Source of the DNA: Muribaculaceae bacterium
GTDB taxonomy: Bacteria > Bacteroidota > Bacteroidia > Bacteroidales > Muribaculaceae
Length of the DNA stretch: 64,000 bases
Direction: 5' to 3'
Assembly (NCBI GenBank): GCA_017443765.1
Contig: JAFSYB010000054.1
Span: 16,184-80,183 of the forward strand
Shown here in pieces: positions 15,384-24,077 of the stretch. Within the stretch, counting starts at the first letter, position 1. Each line of letters starts with the position of its first letter. The notes beneath the pieces were generated by a model. That model was not told the origin of the DNA. It made no database searches and worked only from the letters and a program-made list of their open reading frames with translations. A program made the position numbers and the translations under genes.

Positions 15384-16862
15384 ATGAAACTTATCTGCAC
15401 ACTGATTTTTTCTGCTGTTTTGCTTCCCCTGTTGGCCGTGGCGCAGCCGCAGCACGAGCCGCTATTCACTGGCGGCGGCACATGGGAAGACCCCTATCTC
15501 ATCACATCGGGCGCCGACTTGCAAGCCCTCTCACTGGCCACCAATGAGCAAGGTTGCGAGTTTGAGGGTGCCTATTTCCAGTTCACTGATGACATCGACC
15601 TTGGCGGCATCGACTTTGAACCCATCAGCAGTCAAGCCGAGCACCCGTTCCGTGGCGTGCTCGATGGTGCCCGCCATAGCATCACCAATTGGCACTTCAG
15701 CGGTCAGGAAACCACCGAGGCCATCGACTACAAGCCCGCAGCGTTGGTCGTCTATCTGGGCGAGGGTGGTGCTATTCAGGACTTGACCATCGATGCGTCG
15801 TGCCAATTTGAAGTCGGCGGCAACTTTGCCCCGTTCGCATTCAGCGTGGCCGGCTCGTTGCACAACTGCTACAACCGCGCCGATGTCACTGCCGACCACG
15901 ATGTGGGCGGCATCGCCTGCCGCGTGCTGTCGACCGGTCAGGTGGGCGGCAGCTTCAACGAGGGGCGGCTCGCGGTGCGCAACGGCTTTGTGGGCGGCAT
16001 TGCGGCGCGCAGTGCGGGGAGCATTGCGGGAAGCCAAAACACCGGCACAATCACAGGTGGTGAATATGCGCATGTGGGCGGACTGGTGGGCGAGAACGCC
16101 GGCCATATAGGCAATTGCCTAAGCAATGGATTGCTCAAGGGACACTCGGTGATTGGCGGCTTGGTGGCCGATGCCTGCGAGGGTAGCAGCTTGTCGTCGT
16201 CGCTGTGCAATGCAGTCATCATTCCAGGTAATGACCTCAGCCAAGTGGGTGGCATTGCGGGCGTGTGTGCCCAGAATAAAGTGACCTTTGCAAGCCTGTC
16301 CTACGACTGCCAAATCACCATCTACAACAACATCGAGGACAAGAACATCACGGGTCAGACCACAAGGGAATTGGTCGATAACATCTGGTCGGGGTCGAGA
16401 GCCTGGACCCAGTGCCCAGGTATGTACCCGCAGGTGTGGCAGTTCTACCGGGAGCCGTCGTCGCGCTTGGCGGCCGCCCCTGTGTTTTTTGCCGATGGCG
16501 ACACGCGCCTCACCATGAGCGCACCGGCCAAGCTCTACAGCGACCTGACCGACTCGCTGTGGTGGACACTTGATGGCGATTCGGAGTTTTATCTCGACGA
16601 CGAGGGATGCTTGACTTTCATTCCCGCCCAGCGCAGCTTGAGCACCACCCTCACGGGCAACCACAGCGGCTACACCAAGCCGATTCCCGTGGTCACCGTG
16701 GCTCCACCAAGAGCCGATATCGAGCAGGTGAACCTGATTATCAACGTGATATTGAATTTGCCTGCCGAGGGTATTCAGGGGTTCAATGCTGATGTCAACA
16801 ACGACAACGTGGTTGACATCGACGACGTGAACGCTCTCATCAATCAAATCCTCGCCCAGTGA
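15384..16862 (+). CDS. Secreted GLUG-type repeat protein with dockerin-like tail
   Basis: A 492-residue exported protein (signal peptide MKLICTLIFSAVLLPLLAVA). After GGGTWEDPYLITSGADLQALS, a typical lead-in to GLUG/beta-helix surface proteins, several Gly-rich turns follow (HVGGLVGENAGHIGNCLSNG, GHSVIGGLVADAC, QVGGIAGVCAQ). This is consistent with a right-handed beta-solenoid of the kind found in adhesins and IgA-peptidase-like proteins. The last 48 residues form the dockerin-like module: helix 1 (IEQVNLIINVILN) lacks a calcium loop, while repeat 2 (DVNNDNVVDIDDVNALINQI) keeps it. This is the same asymmetry as in the preceding gene. A role in surface binding is inferred only. Confidence 0.8.
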   Translation: MKLICTLIFSAVLLPLLAVAQPQHEPLFTGGGTWEDPYLITSGADLQALSLATNEQGCEFEGAYFQFTDDIDLGGIDFEPISSQAEHPFRGVLDGARHSITNWHFSGQETTEAIDYKPAALVVYLGEGGAIQDLTIDASCQFEVGGNFAPFAFSVAGSLHNCYNRADVTADHDVGGIACRVLSTGQVGGSFNEGRLAVRNGFVGGIAARSAGSIAGSQNTGTITGGEYAHVGGLVGENAGHIGNCLSNGLLKGHSVIGGLVADACEGSSLSSSLCNAVIIPGNDLSQVGGIAGVCAQNKVTFASLSYDCQITIYNNIEDKNITGQTTRELVDNIWSGSRAWTQCPGMYPQVWQFYREPSSRLAAAPVFFADGDTRLTMSAPAKLYSDLTDSLWWTLDGDSEFYLDDEGCLTFIPAQRSLSTTLTGNHSGYTKPIPVVTVAPPRADIEQVNLIINVILNLPAEGIQGFNADVNNDNVVDIDDVNALINQILAQ

Positions 16863-16934
16863 CAGCGCACAGCCACCGCTCGAATGCTGACGATGCATGA
16901 TTAACCCATAAACCAGATAGAACGGAACTTGAAA

Positions 16935-17582
16935 ATGAAACAAATCGACAAGATTCTCGCCGAGAAACTGCTCCATATTGGTGCCATCAAACTGCAACCT
17001 GCGAATCCCTTTGTGTGGGCTTCGGGGTGGAACTCACCCATTTACACCGACAATCGGGTCACGCTGTCGTATCCCGAAGTGCGCAACTTCATCAAGGTGG
17101 AGCTGTCGCGCTTGATTGCCGAGAACTTCGGTGCTGCCGAGGTGGTAGCCGGCGTGGCCACCGGTGCCATCGCCCAGGCCGCCCTGGTTGCCGACACGCT
17201 GGGGCTGCCCATGGTGTATGTGCGCTCCACACCCAAAGACCACGGCTTGGAGAACCTGATTGAGGGAAACATCAAGCCCGGACAGAAAGTGGTGATTGTC
17301 GAGGATTTGGTGTCGACAGGCAAGAGCAGCCTCAAAGCTGCGCAAGCCGTTACCGAGGCTGGCGGCGAGGTGGTGGGCATGGTGGCCATCTTCTCCTATG
17401 AGTTCCCGGTGGCTGCCCAGGCGTTCAAGCAGGCCGGTATCCAGTTGCTCACCATCAGCACCTACTCGGCCATGATTGAGGCCGCCGCACAGAGCAACTA
17501 TGTCAAAGCGAGCGACATCGACACCCTGCAGCAATGGCGACAAGACCCAGCCAATTGGACACCCACCGCCGGGGTGGACTGA
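16935..17582 (+). CDS. pyrE: Orotate phosphoribosyltransferase
   Basis: PyrE makes orotidine monophosphate from orotate and PRPP in pyrimidine synthesis. The 215-residue protein has the type I PRTase fold with the PRPP-binding loop VVIVEDLVSTGKSS (119-132), the catalytic-loop region YVRSTPKDHGLENLIEG (95-111) and the N-terminal WASGWNSPIYTDNR hood. A TTG two codons upstream is in frame, but the ATG at 16935 is preferred. It begins a rightward series with an SRPBCC protein, recX and comF. pyrE next to an SRPBCC gene is a common Bacteroidales pairing. Confidence 0.94.
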   Translation: MKQIDKILAEKLLHIGAIKLQPANPFVWASGWNSPIYTDNRVTLSYPEVRNFIKVELSRLIAENFGAAEVVAGVATGAIAQAALVADTLGLPMVYVRSTPKDHGLENLIEGNIKPGQKVVIVEDLVSTGKSSLKAAQAVTEAGGEVVGMVAIFSYEFPVAAQAFKQAGIQLLTISTYSAMIEAAAQSNYVKASDIDTLQQWRQDPANWTPTAGVD

Positions 17583-17642
17583 AAGGAATGTTGCGCTGTA
17601 GAACATGAATGACCATAGCCAGTTTAAAGCCCAAAAACCATA

Positions 17643-18086
17643 ATGGAAACCTATAAAAGCAATCCGCAACGCATTGGTTGCGACATCGACACCATTTTTA
17701 GCAAACTCTCGTCGCCAGCAGTGTTCCGCTCACAAATCGAGGCTCATCTCGACCAGCTTCCCGAGGAGGCGCGCGCCAACCTTGAAAAGGTGCAGTTTGA
17801 GGACGATGCCATCGCCATTGAGTCGCCCATGGGACAACTGCGTCTGGCTGTAGACCACGAGCAGAGCCAGACACCCAACCGCGTGGTCTACACCGCCGCC
17901 CAGTCGCCCGTGAGATTCAATATGGTAATCGACCTAAATCCTGTGGGCGAGCAGGAAACCGAGAGTGTGGCCGCCTTGCAGCTCGACCTGCCCCTGATGA
18001 TGCGCGCCATGGTGGGCAAGCAGCTCGAACAAGCTGCCGCCAAGTTTGGCGAGATGCTCGCGCAACTGCCCTACCAAAGCTTGTAA
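17643..18086 (+). CDS. SRPBCC/START-like small protein
   Basis: A 147-residue soluble protein with the helix-grip layout of the SRPBCC (polyketide cyclase/START) superfamily. It has an N-terminal helix-forming stretch (FSKLSSPAVFRSQIEAHLDQL), a central beta region (KVQFEDDAIAIESPMGQLRL through NRVVYTAAQSPVRFNMVIDL) and a long C-terminal helix (MVGKQLEQAAAKFGEMLAQL). The fold usually encloses a hydrophobic ligand; no ligand or catalytic residue can be named. Its conserved place after pyrE gives no clear function. Confidence 0.7.
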   Translation: METYKSNPQRIGCDIDTIFSKLSSPAVFRSQIEAHLDQLPEEARANLEKVQFEDDAIAIESPMGQLRLAVDHEQSQTPNRVVYTAAQSPVRFNMVIDLNPVGEQETESVAALQLDLPLMMRAMVGKQLEQAAAKFGEMLAQLPYQSL

Positions 18087-18115
18087 TTGAGAAGCAACCT
18101 TAGCACCCTCCCCCT

Positions 18116-18589
18116 GTGGAAACATCTAAAGCCCTGAACCGTGCCGCGGCATTGTGCAGCCGCAGCGAGCAATGTGAGAGCGACCTGCGCGCCAAGCTCA
18201 CGCGCTGGGGCGTGGATGCCACCGATGTCGATACCATCATCGCCAGGCTGCGCCGTGATGGGTTTATCGATGATGCCCGCTATGCGCGGGCGTTTGTACA
18301 CGACAAGTTCCTCTACAACCAGTGGGGGCCGGTCAAACTTGCCGCCATATTACGCCAGAAAGGCATAGCCGCCGAGGCAACCGCCGAAGCTCTTGAGCAG
18401 TTTTCCCCACAGGACTACCGCGACACCCTGGTGAAACTGCTACGCACCAAGTGGCGCGATGTGTCGGGCCGCGTGCCGCGCCTGGCACGCGCCGCACTGC
18501 TGCGCTTTGCCGCCGGACGGGGCTTCGATGCCGGAATGGCCTACCGCGCTGTGGCCGAGGTAATGAACTGCGATGATTTCGACGATTAA
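18116..18589 (+). CDS. recX: RecX family protein
   Basis: A 157-residue all-helical protein of the RecX family, which binds RecA filaments and usually limits recombination. Family signatures are the first repeat (LNRAAALCSRSEQCESDLRA) and LRRDGFIDDARYARAFVHDK (about 43-62). No ATG fits; the GTG at 18116 gives normal family length. Its 3' end overlaps comF by 17 nt, so the two are likely translationally coupled. The overlap with comF is unusual but both frames are clearly coding. Confidence 0.85.
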   Translation: METSKALNRAAALCSRSEQCESDLRAKLTRWGVDATDVDTIIARLRRDGFIDDARYARAFVHDKFLYNQWGPVKLAAILRQKGIAAEATAEALEQFSPQDYRDTLVKLLRTKWRDVSGRVPRLARAALLRFAAGRGFDAGMAYRAVAEVMNCDDFDD

Positions 18590-19277
18590 GCAATGGTTTG
18601 GCGCCGCTCTCGACGTGGTGCTTCCCCGCAGTTGCCCCGTGTGCGGCAAGGCACTTGGCAGCGACGAGCCCTGGCTGTGCCGCCGCTGCCTGCGCGAGCT
18701 GCCGCTGACGCACCTCGACCAGGTGCCGTTCAACGCCATGGAGCAGCTCTTTGCCGGCAAGGTGCCCATCGAGCGCGCCACAGGATACTTTTACTACGAG
18801 AAAGGCAGCCCCTACGCCGCCATCCTCCACGACATCAAGTACCGACATGTGCCGCGCATGGCGCAATGGCTCGCCGCACGAGCACTGCGCGAGATGCCGC
18901 CGTTTGCCAACGGCATCACAACCGTGGTGCCTGTGCCACTGCACGCCGACAAGCTCGCCCGACGAGGCTACAACCAAAGTGAGTACATTGCCCGTGGCGT
19001 GGCCCAGGCCACCGGAGCCACTGTGGTCCAGGCCGTGAAGGCTGTGCGCTCACACACTACACAGACCCACAAGGGTGCCCTGGAGCGTTGGCAAAACATT
19101 CAAGGAGCCTACGGCCTGGCTCGCGGCATGGAGCAGCGGCTGGCAGGAAAGCACGTGCTGCTCGTCGACGACGTAGTCACCACCGGCAGCACCCTCGAGG
19201 CCTGCGCCGCCACACTGCTTGACGTGCCAAACATTACCGTGAGCCTGTTCACCCTGGCTGTGGCGCGCCTCGACTGA
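18573..19277 (+). CDS. comF: ComF-family phosphoribosyltransferase-like protein
   Basis: A 234-residue ComF protein: an N-terminal zinc ribbon with Cys21, Cys24, Cys36 and Cys39 (CPVCG, CRRC), followed by a PRTase domain with the PRPP loop VLLVDDVVTTGST (about 189-201) and the VVPVPLHADKLARRGYNQSE segment. In naturally competent bacteria ComF is required for DNA uptake; elsewhere its role is unclear. The ATG lies inside the end of recX. The neighbouring recX gives a loose DNA-uptake or recombination context. Confidence 0.9.
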   Translation: MISTIKQWFGAALDVVLPRSCPVCGKALGSDEPWLCRRCLRELPLTHLDQVPFNAMEQLFAGKVPIERATGYFYYEKGSPYAAILHDIKYRHVPRMAQWLAARALREMPPFANGITTVVPVPLHADKLARRGYNQSEYIARGVAQATGATVVQAVKAVRSHTTQTHKGALERWQNIQGAYGLARGMEQRLAGKHVLLVDDVVTTGSTLEACAATLLDVPNITVSLFTLAVARLD

Positions 19278-19385
19278 AAATGTATCCGTCATTCACATCT
19301 CACAGCCACACAGGTCGACGACACCAATACGATTCGCAACCTGAACAGCAAGCCACCCTAAAAGACTAATTCACAATTTCGCGCC

Positions 19386-20522
19386 ATGAATCATCATTCC
19401 AACGGCAAGCACTGGCCAAATGTAATCACAGTGGGCGTGACCGGCACGCGCGGCATCCCGGCCATACCTGGCGGCGTGGAAACGCACTGCCAGCAGCTCT
19501 ATCCCCGTTTAGCCAGCAAGTGCTGCCGCGTGACAGTGTTCAGGCGCTCCTGCTATGTGACCAACGACAACCGCCGCCCCGACTTCGAGGGCGTGAGTTT
19601 GGTCGACATCTACGCACCTCGGCGAAAAAGCATCGAGGCCATCACACACACCACACTGGCAACCCTCAAGGCCTGGCGTATGGGTGTTGACATCCTGCAC
19701 ATCCACACGGTGGGTCCCTCATTGCTTGCCCCACTGGCCCGCCTATTAGGGCTGAAAGTAGTGTGCACCAACCATGGCCCCGATTACCAGCGCGCCAAGT
19801 GGGGGTGGGCAGCCCGCCAGTGCATACACCTGGGAGAGTGGTGCCAGGTGAAATGCGCCCATCACATCATCGCCATCAGCCAGAACATTGCCGAAGACCT
19901 GCGGCGCAACTATGGCCGCACCCATGGCGTGACTGTGATTCCCAACGGCGTGGAACGCATGGCTGTTCCACAACGTATGGACTTTTTGAGCAGCCTGAAC
20001 CTCACACCCGGGGGCTATGTGCTTGCCATGGCACGGTTTGTGCCTGAGAAGCGCATCCACCTGCTCATCGAGGCTTTTAGCCGCCTCGGCGACACGGGGG
20101 TCAAGCTGGCCATTGCCGGCGATGCCGACCACGATGATGACTACAGCCGGAGCCTAAAGCAGCAAGCGCGGCTGGCAGGGGTCACGCTCACGGGATACGT
20201 GCAAGGCAACCCACTCAACCAGTTGCTGCATGGTGCGCGCTTGTTTGTGCTGCCATCAAGTCACGAGGGGCTGCCCATCGCCCTGCTCGAGGCCATGTCG
20301 TGCCAGGTAGATGTTCTCGTGAGCGACATCCCCGCCAACCGGCTGCCCCAACTCGACACAACCGACTTTTTCGTCACCGATTCCATCGATGACCTTACCG
20401 AGGCATTGCGCCGCAAACTAAGTGCCCCAGCTGCAGAGCGGGTTTACGATCTCTCGCCCTACAACTGGGACACCATTGCCCAACGCACACTTGAAGTGTA
20501 CCGCCAGACGCTGGAATCCTGA
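19386..20522 (+). CDS. Glycosyltransferase family 4 protein
   Basis: A 378-residue GT-B retaining glycosyltransferase. The N-terminal glycine-rich acceptor-side motif GTRGIPAIPGGVETHCQQLY (about 20-39) is typical of the rhamnosyl/mannosyl-transferase branch with the GTRGIP signature. The C-terminal nucleotide-sugar site has VLAMARFVPEKRIHLLIEAF and EGLPIALLEAM, the EX7E element. It probably builds an exopolysaccharide, O-antigen or protein glycan, but no other polysaccharide genes are adjacent. It ends only 5 nt from the convergent gene at 20528, so the two 3' ends practically touch. Confidence 0.9.
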   Translation: MNHHSNGKHWPNVITVGVTGTRGIPAIPGGVETHCQQLYPRLASKCCRVTVFRRSCYVTNDNRRPDFEGVSLVDIYAPRRKSIEAITHTTLATLKAWRMGVDILHIHTVGPSLLAPLARLLGLKVVCTNHGPDYQRAKWGWAARQCIHLGEWCQVKCAHHIIAISQNIAEDLRRNYGRTHGVTVIPNGVERMAVPQRMDFLSSLNLTPGGYVLAMARFVPEKRIHLLIEAFSRLGDTGVKLAIAGDADHDDDYSRSLKQQARLAGVTLTGYVQGNPLNQLLHGARLFVLPSSHEGLPIALLEAMSCQVDVLVSDIPANRLPQLDTTDFFVTDSIDDLTEALRRKLSAPAAERVYDLSPYNWDTIAQRTLEVYRQTLES

Positions 20523-20527
20523 AAATC

Positions 20528-22489
20528 TTACTTCTGCAACAGGATGTTGATCACGGCGTTCACATCGTCGATATCCACGTTTCCGTCACCATTCACATCG
20601 GCGGCAGCTGTCTTCTCCTTGTACTCAAGCAACATATTGATGAGCTCATTCACATCATCGATGTCCGTATTGCCGTCACCGTTCACATCACCGGGAATGC
20701 CATTGGCGACAAGGGCGTTGATGGCCACCATCTCGGTGTTGATGACTTCCTTGTTCACGCCAGTGCCTGTGCGGTGGATGAAAGCCACCACACGCATGTG
20801 ATTCACGTCCCATCCGCTGTTGAGCGTGGTGGTGAAGGTGTTGGCATACGCACCGCCATCGGTCCAGTTAATGGCATCGCCCTTCACGGCACTTAACACA
20901 TCGCGCATCACATGGTTGTGCACAAATTTCTGGTTCCACTTGCCGTTGCTGTACTGACGGGCCACCAGGCTGTCCTCGACCACATAAACGGTCAAGGCCA
21001 CATCGGTTCCAAAGATGGTGGCGAAGTCGGCCGTAGCGTTTCCAGCCACGGTGAGCGCCAACTCGCGTGTGTCGGCATCGAATTTGCCGTTGATGTTCAC
21101 ATCGGCCAAGACTGGCGTTGGGTTGGCATCGATAGCCTCCTCGCTGAGCATCTCGGCCACCAGCTGGGCATAGTTGATGTTATACCCCAGTCCGGTGGCT
21201 AACTCACCAGCGTGTTCAAAGTCGAAGCGGTTGAACGAGCCCATCGGGAAACTGTTCACGCCCAAGTAACTCATCAGTTGCTCGCACTTGGTGGTGTTGA
21301 ACACATCCTGCACGTTGAGGTTGCCGTGGATAGAAACCCATGCCAGGTCGCCGCGCAGCTCATCGAGAGCCTTGAGCACGGCATCGCCCAAGTAGCAATA
21401 GGTGCACCCCTGCGAAGTGAAGTGCTCCACAAGTTGTTTCTGCCGCGGCATACTCTGCGTGTAGGCCGTGAACTGCGCCGTTGCCTCGCTGCCATCGGCC
21501 ACCTCGTTGCCGTCCACGCTCACCACCCGGGCGGTCACGGTGTGCGCGCCCGCCTCCAGACCATCGAGCGAGATGGTGGTTGACCACTCAACCGGTGTCT
21601 GCAGCAACCCCTGGCACGGGCTGTCGAGTTCTTCCACAACTTGCCCGTCAATCAGCAGATTGACCTGATAATTGTCGAGTGGGCTGGTGCTGACGTTGCT
21701 CAAGTTGAAAGTGATTGGCAGGCCATTGGTGATTTGCGCGAAAGCCGGACACGACATATTGCTGAGTGCAAGGTTGTAGTTCGTGAAATCACCCTCCACA
21801 ATGGCTTGCACACTCAGGTTGCCATAGCTGCTCAAGCCGATGTCCTGCCATGTGGCACGAGTGCCACCGAGCTTGCCCAGGGTGTAGCTCGGCAGGATTT
21901 CGCCTTCCTCGACCACCGAGATGGGATAGCACTCAAGCGTGTAGCTGCCGCCCGATGTGGTGTTCAACTGCTTGTACTGGTAGCCAATCATCAGCCCCTC
22001 GATGCCCTCGGTGTCGATGGTGTAAGGGGTTTCCAATTCCACGGTGTTCCAGCCAGTCACCGTTTCGGACACATCTTGAGTGACCACAGCAGTCTTGAGC
22101 GACAGCGGCGAGGTCTTGCTGACAGGGTAGATGAACACCTGTCCGCTCTCGATGGGGGCGCACAGACCGATGCGGATAGCTTTCACCACGCCGCCATTGA
22201 ATGGCTGCACCATGCTCAACGGGAGCACGACTCCCATTTTGAAAGTCTCGGGATAGCCTGGAAGCCCCAGGCCGTCATCGGCCAGGGCATCGCTGGTGTA
22301 GGAACCCAGATAGAGCTGGTTCTCGCCCAGCACCTTGTGAGCCGGTGATTTCAAATGCCACTGGTGTGCGGGCAAGGAACTCCGCTGCCAGGGCAGCGTA
22401 GTGGTGACCACAGGCGCAGGAAGCCGCTGTGCCGTTGTCAGGGCTATGCCCAGCATGGCAAGCCCAAGGGTGAGTAATGTTTTTTTCAT
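20528..22489 (-). CDS. Omp28/thioredoxin-fold secreted protein with dockerin-like tail
   Basis: A 653-residue exported protein (signal peptide about 1-20). Residues 50-235 look like a beta-sandwich, then an Ig-like segment (about 240-345). A thioredoxin-fold Omp28-type domain (about 347-590) follows, opening with KQLVEHFTSQGCTYCYLGD, where Cys362 and Cys365 form a CxxC. The end (about 595-653) is a complete dockerin-like pair (GDVNGDGNTDIDDVNELINM and DVNGDGNVDIDDVNAVINIL). Omp28-type proteins are known as outer-membrane-associated in Porphyromonas, with no proven activity; the CxxC suggests thiol chemistry or a disulfide. It lies 85 nt downstream of the TlpA-DUF6029-Omp28 cluster and is likely part of it. 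Confidence 0.83.
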   Translation of the reverse strand: MKKTLLTLGLAMLGIALTTAQRLPAPVVTTTLPWQRSSLPAHQWHLKSPAHKVLGENQLYLGSYTSDALADDGLGLPGYPETFKMGVVLPLSMVQPFNGGVVKAIRIGLCAPIESGQVFIYPVSKTSPLSLKTAVVTQDVSETVTGWNTVELETPYTIDTEGIEGLMIGYQYKQLNTTSGGSYTLECYPISVVEEGEILPSYTLGKLGGTRATWQDIGLSSYGNLSVQAIVEGDFTNYNLALSNMSCPAFAQITNGLPITFNLSNVSTSPLDNYQVNLLIDGQVVEELDSPCQGLLQTPVEWSTTISLDGLEAGAHTVTARVVSVDGNEVADGSEATAQFTAYTQSMPRQKQLVEHFTSQGCTYCYLGDAVLKALDELRGDLAWVSIHGNLNVQDVFNTTKCEQLMSYLGVNSFPMGSFNRFDFEHAGELATGLGYNINYAQLVAEMLSEEAIDANPTPVLADVNINGKFDADTRELALTVAGNATADFATIFGTDVALTVYVVEDSLVARQYSNGKWNQKFVHNHVMRDVLSAVKGDAINWTDGGAYANTFTTTLNSGWDVNHMRVVAFIHRTGTGVNKEVINTEMVAINALVANGIPGDVNGDGNTDIDDVNELINMLLEYKEKTAAADVNGDGNVDIDDVNAVINILLQK

Positions 22490-22574
22490 CTTGCTGTTAT
22501 TATTTGAGGTTGATTATTTGTTTTTCTATATGTTTCGTGAGCACTTGAAGCCATTGATTATCTGAATAATAGCA

Positions 22575-23270
22575 TTAGCCTTTGCCAAGCATGATGTTGA
22601 TGATGGCGTTCATGTCATCTACGTCCACGTTTCCATCGCCGTTGGTGTCGGCGGCTGGGGTCTTGTCGGCCTTGCCAAGCATGATGTTGATGATGATGTT
22701 CAGGTCATCTACATCTACGGTGGCGTTGCCATCGAGATCGCCTATTATGGTATCTGGCATTCCGTTACGGAAATGAAGCGTGATGGTGGGTCCATCACCC
22801 AGCAACGTGTAGCGGATGTTTGGGAACTGCCCAGTGGCGTTCATGACTTGGATTTTCATTGTCACATCGCAAGCCCCCTCGCCATCGGGGAACCACTCGG
22901 TGAGCAGATCCTGGACGGCATTGGCGGCCAGAATCCCCGCCTCGGTGGTGAAAGCACCGGCCTCGTAGCGGCTCATGCAGTTGACCGGGAAGCATAACTG
23001 GTAGTTGCCGCCGTCGATACGGGTGATGTCGGCCACCACGCGCAGTGCGGCCTGAGTGGCAGTGGTGTTGCGCACGCTGAGCCCGGCATACATCACGCTG
23101 ACGACCTCGCCGGTGAACACGTCTTCTTCTTGGGTAACCTCGGTGATTGTGAGCGTGGCTCCATCGGGCACCACGCTGCCGTCTTGGTCGACAAACTCAA
23201 AGGTGGAAAACTGTGCCGAGGCCGTGAGACCTGCCAGCACCAGCAGGAAAAGTAATGTGGTCTTCTTCAT
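22575..23270 (-). CDS. Small secreted protein with dockerin-like tail
   Basis: A 231-residue exported protein. The signal peptide is MKKTTLLFLLVLAGLTASAQ. The body (about 20-170) is a compact beta-rich domain (STFEFVDQDGSVVPDGATLT, YAGLSVRNTTATQAALRVVA) common in secreted Bacteroidales proteins that accompany Omp28 genes; I cannot name the family. The tail has two calcium-loop repeats (GDLDGNATVDVDDLNIIINI and DTNGDGNVDVDDMNAIINIM). At DNA level the two helices share 21 identical bases (22583-22603 and 22675-22695), a sign of recent duplication or conversion. It lies 12 nt after the Omp28 lipoprotein gene. Confidence 0.8.
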   Translation of the reverse strand: MKKTTLLFLLVLAGLTASAQFSTFEFVDQDGSVVPDGATLTITEVTQEEDVFTGEVVSVMYAGLSVRNTTATQAALRVVADITRIDGGNYQLCFPVNCMSRYEAGAFTTEAGILAANAVQDLLTEWFPDGEGACDVTMKIQVMNATGQFPNIRYTLLGDGPTITLHFRNGMPDTIIGDLDGNATVDVDDLNIIINIMLGKADKTPAADTNGDGNVDVDDMNAIINIMLGKG

Positions 23271-23282
23271 ATCAATAGAGAT

Positions 23283-24077
23283 TTATTCGTTATCATGGAT
23301 AGTGACACTGGTTTGCGCTGCCTGCAGCACGCCCGTGTCGTTATAGGCGAAAGCCACCACGCGCAAGTGCTCCACGTCCCAGCCCTCGGCAAGGGTGATT
23401 GTGTGGTAGGCAGTGCGTGTGTCGCCCTCGTCGAGGGTCAGCGGCTCGCCCCAGTTGCCATTGATGGCCTGACGCAGCACATGGTTGTGCACATAGGCGC
23501 GGTTGACGGTGTGGTCGGGCATGAACTGCGCACTCACGATGCCGTCTTCCACAAGCCACAGCTGCAAGTTGCCGCTCGTGTTGCCATCAATGGCCATGAT
23601 GGTGGTGGTGACGCTGAGCCGGCGGGTGTCGGGGTCGGCCTTGGCCTGCACAGCAATTGTCAGCGGTGCGGTGAGCGTCACCAGGTCGTGGACTTGTGTG
23701 GCCCAGTCGGTGTAGTCGCTCAGTCCCTGACGGTTGACCATGCCTATGGGCTGGCGGTCGAAGTTCCAGTGCTGGTAATAGGCATCGCCCTCGCTGGTTG
23801 CCAAGGGGTAGCGTGCGCCCGTGGCCGAGCGGGCAAACGGCCCGCAATGGATAGCCACGGCAATCACGCCATCGGGGTATTGCTCCTCAAGTTGCGTGAC
23901 CACCTCGGTGGCCTTGGGGCAGTTCACACAGCCTTGGCCGGTGAAGTCCTCGATGAGCACGGTGCGCTTCACGGCAGCGGGCTTCTCATAAATGTAACGC
24001 TCGTCATTATCGATGTGGTCGCAAGCCGCCAACAACAGCAGCGCACACAGGCAGCAGAAAAGGTGACGTGATTTCAT
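23283..24077 (-). CDS. Omp28-related lipoprotein with CxxC
   Basis: A 264-residue lipoprotein. The lipobox LLAAC places the lipidated Cys at residue 19. The Omp28 domain (about 38-255) begins with VLIEDFTGQGCVNCPKATEV, with the redox-type pair Cys50 and Cys53, and continues in a thioredoxin-like order (GVIAVAIHCGPF). A second conserved stretch near residue 195 (DHTVNRAYVHNHVLRQAING) recurs in the 653-residue neighbour (KFVHNHVMRDVL), so the two are paralogous in this half. The ATG overlaps the DUF6029 stop by 1 nt. It is likely in the outer membrane, facing the periplasm or the surface. Confidence 0.88.
   Translation of the reverse strand: MKSRHLFCCLCALLLLAACDHIDNDERYIYEKPAAVKRTVLIEDFTGQGCVNCPKATEVVTQLEEQYPDGVIAVAIHCGPFARSATGARYPLATSEGDAYYQHWNFDRQPIGMVNRQGLSDYTDWATQVHDLVTLTAPLTIAVQAKADPDTRRLSVTTTIMAIDGNTSGNLQLWLVEDGIVSAQFMPDHTVNRAYVHNHVLRQAINGNWGEPLTLDEGDTRTAYHTITLAEGWDVEHLRVVAFAYNDTGVLQAAQTSVTIHDNE

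Noticed and set aside
20528..22489. Dockerins as evidence for a cellulosome
   Set aside because: No cohesin, scaffoldin or cellulase is encoded in the window, and the tails are attached to LRR, Omp28 and calycin-like bodies. The tails are described as dockerin-like only.
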